Under the pieces are notes generated by a model. That model made no database searches. It was not told where the DNA came from and worked only from the letters and a program-made list of their open reading frames with translations. Source: Aeromonas eucrenophila (lineage in GTDB: Bacteria; Pseudomonadota; Gammaproteobacteria; Enterobacterales; Aeromonadaceae). From it: 64,000 nt of DNA. A program made the position numbers and the translations under genes. Location of the stretch: contig NZ_CDDF01000012.1 of assembly GCF_000819865.1 (NCBI RefSeq), positions 83,317-147,316 on the forward strand. The letters run 5' to 3'. Positions 63,818-64,000 of this stretch are shown piece after piece (position 1 is the first letter of the stretch; each line of letters opens with the position of its first letter).

Positions 63818-63845
63818 AGACTGGCAGACGATGCCAGTCTCTTCG
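63818..63845 (+). terminator. Probable radD terminator
   Basis: AGACTGGCA-GACGA-TGCCAGTCT, 40 bases past the radD stop; the T run after it is poor (CTTCGTC), so termination may be weak. Confidence 0.5.
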
Positions 63846-63862
63846 TCAAGTTTGAGGATCTT

Positions 63863-64000
63863 ATGCAGCGGCTGTTGATTGGTGTTTGTGCTCTGTTTTC
63901 CACCCTGTTTTCTCTCGGGGCCCATGCCGCCCCGCTGATCCCGCCCAAGGGAGGCCAGTACGCCGTCATAGTGCAAGGCAGCGGCGGGGGGGAATTTGCC
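63863..64000 (+). CDS. Secreted protein, 3' end outside window
   Basis: The ATG has GAGG about six bases upstream and opens a frame of 46 codons to the window end. Residues 1-22 form a signal peptide (MQRLLIGVCALFSTLFSLGAHA), then APLIPPKGGQYAVIVQGSGGGEFA. Too little is present to name a family. Confidence 0.6.
   Translation, partial: MQRLLIGVCALFSTLFSLGAHAAPLIPPKGGQYAVIVQGSGGGEFA

Noticed and set aside
1..64000. CRISPR arrays, insertion sequences, prophage genes, rRNA
   Set aside because: None seen: no regularly spaced repeats, no transposase or integrase motifs, no phage structural genes.

Overview
The window looks like a chromosomal segment of a GC-rich gammaproteobacterium, most probably Aeromonas. 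The reasons are the mix of enterobacterial and vibrio-type genes, a periplasmic broad-specificity racemase, a DUF3802 protein, and E. coli-like local gene orders carried by GC-rich Aeromonas-style genes. No prophage, insertion sequence, CRISPR array or rRNA was seen. One protein-coding island (about 2.6-4.2 kb) is strikingly AT-rich and looks acquired.

Layout. 0-2.6 kb: end of an ABC permease and an AttH-like lipocalin protein. 2.6-4.2 kb: AT-rich HEPN-domain gene with a small overlapping upstream ORF. 4.2-7.4 kb: hydrolase, MmcQ/YjbR, GNAT, DUF3802, msrA. 7.5-10.8 kb: argA behind a promoter covered by two ArgR-type boxes, then lysC behind a lysine riboswitch. 10.8-16.3 kb: orphan kinase-fold protein, LTA-synthase-like sulfatase, MccF-like peptidase, YbjQ. 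16.4-32.4 kb: the E. coli ndh/ycfP and thiK/lpoB/ycfL/hinT neighbourhood, here split apart by a nucleobase permease, PepF, YedI, DUF924, a secDF pair without yajC and two membrane or lipoproteins. 32.7-41.5 kb: chemoreceptor, double-domain 6-PTPS protein, dihydroorotase, tRNA-Pro(GGG), lipoprotein, dicarboxylate/amino-acid symporter, methyltransferase, periplasmic racemase. 41.5-42.7 kb: alx/TerC under a yybP-ykoY (Mn2+) riboswitch. 42.7-52.9 kb: oppABCDF, marC (ychE) and divergent adhE, the same arrangement as E. coli. 53-58.6 kb: HD-GYP phosphodiesterase, the BtsS/BtsR pyruvate-type two-component system and its likely target, a CstA-family transporter. 58.6-64 kb: MscS channel, YiaW/YiaV, radD and the start of a secreted protein.

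How the parts work together. Several genes carry readable control signals: ArgR boxes on argA, lysine riboswitch on lysC, Mn2+ riboswitch with an explicit terminator/antiterminator on alx, an FNR-type site 42 bp upstream of the predicted adhE start, and CRP plus BtsR-like sites between btsR and the CstA-family gene. Two independent short tandem duplications at gene ends (3' end of ndh, 5' end of yedI) and a possible minus-strand small RNA upstream of btsS are the main structures not explained by ordinary annotation. The HEPN island is the best candidate for an under-described (possibly anti-phage) system. All functional calls are from reading the sequence and family knowledge; no database search was run.
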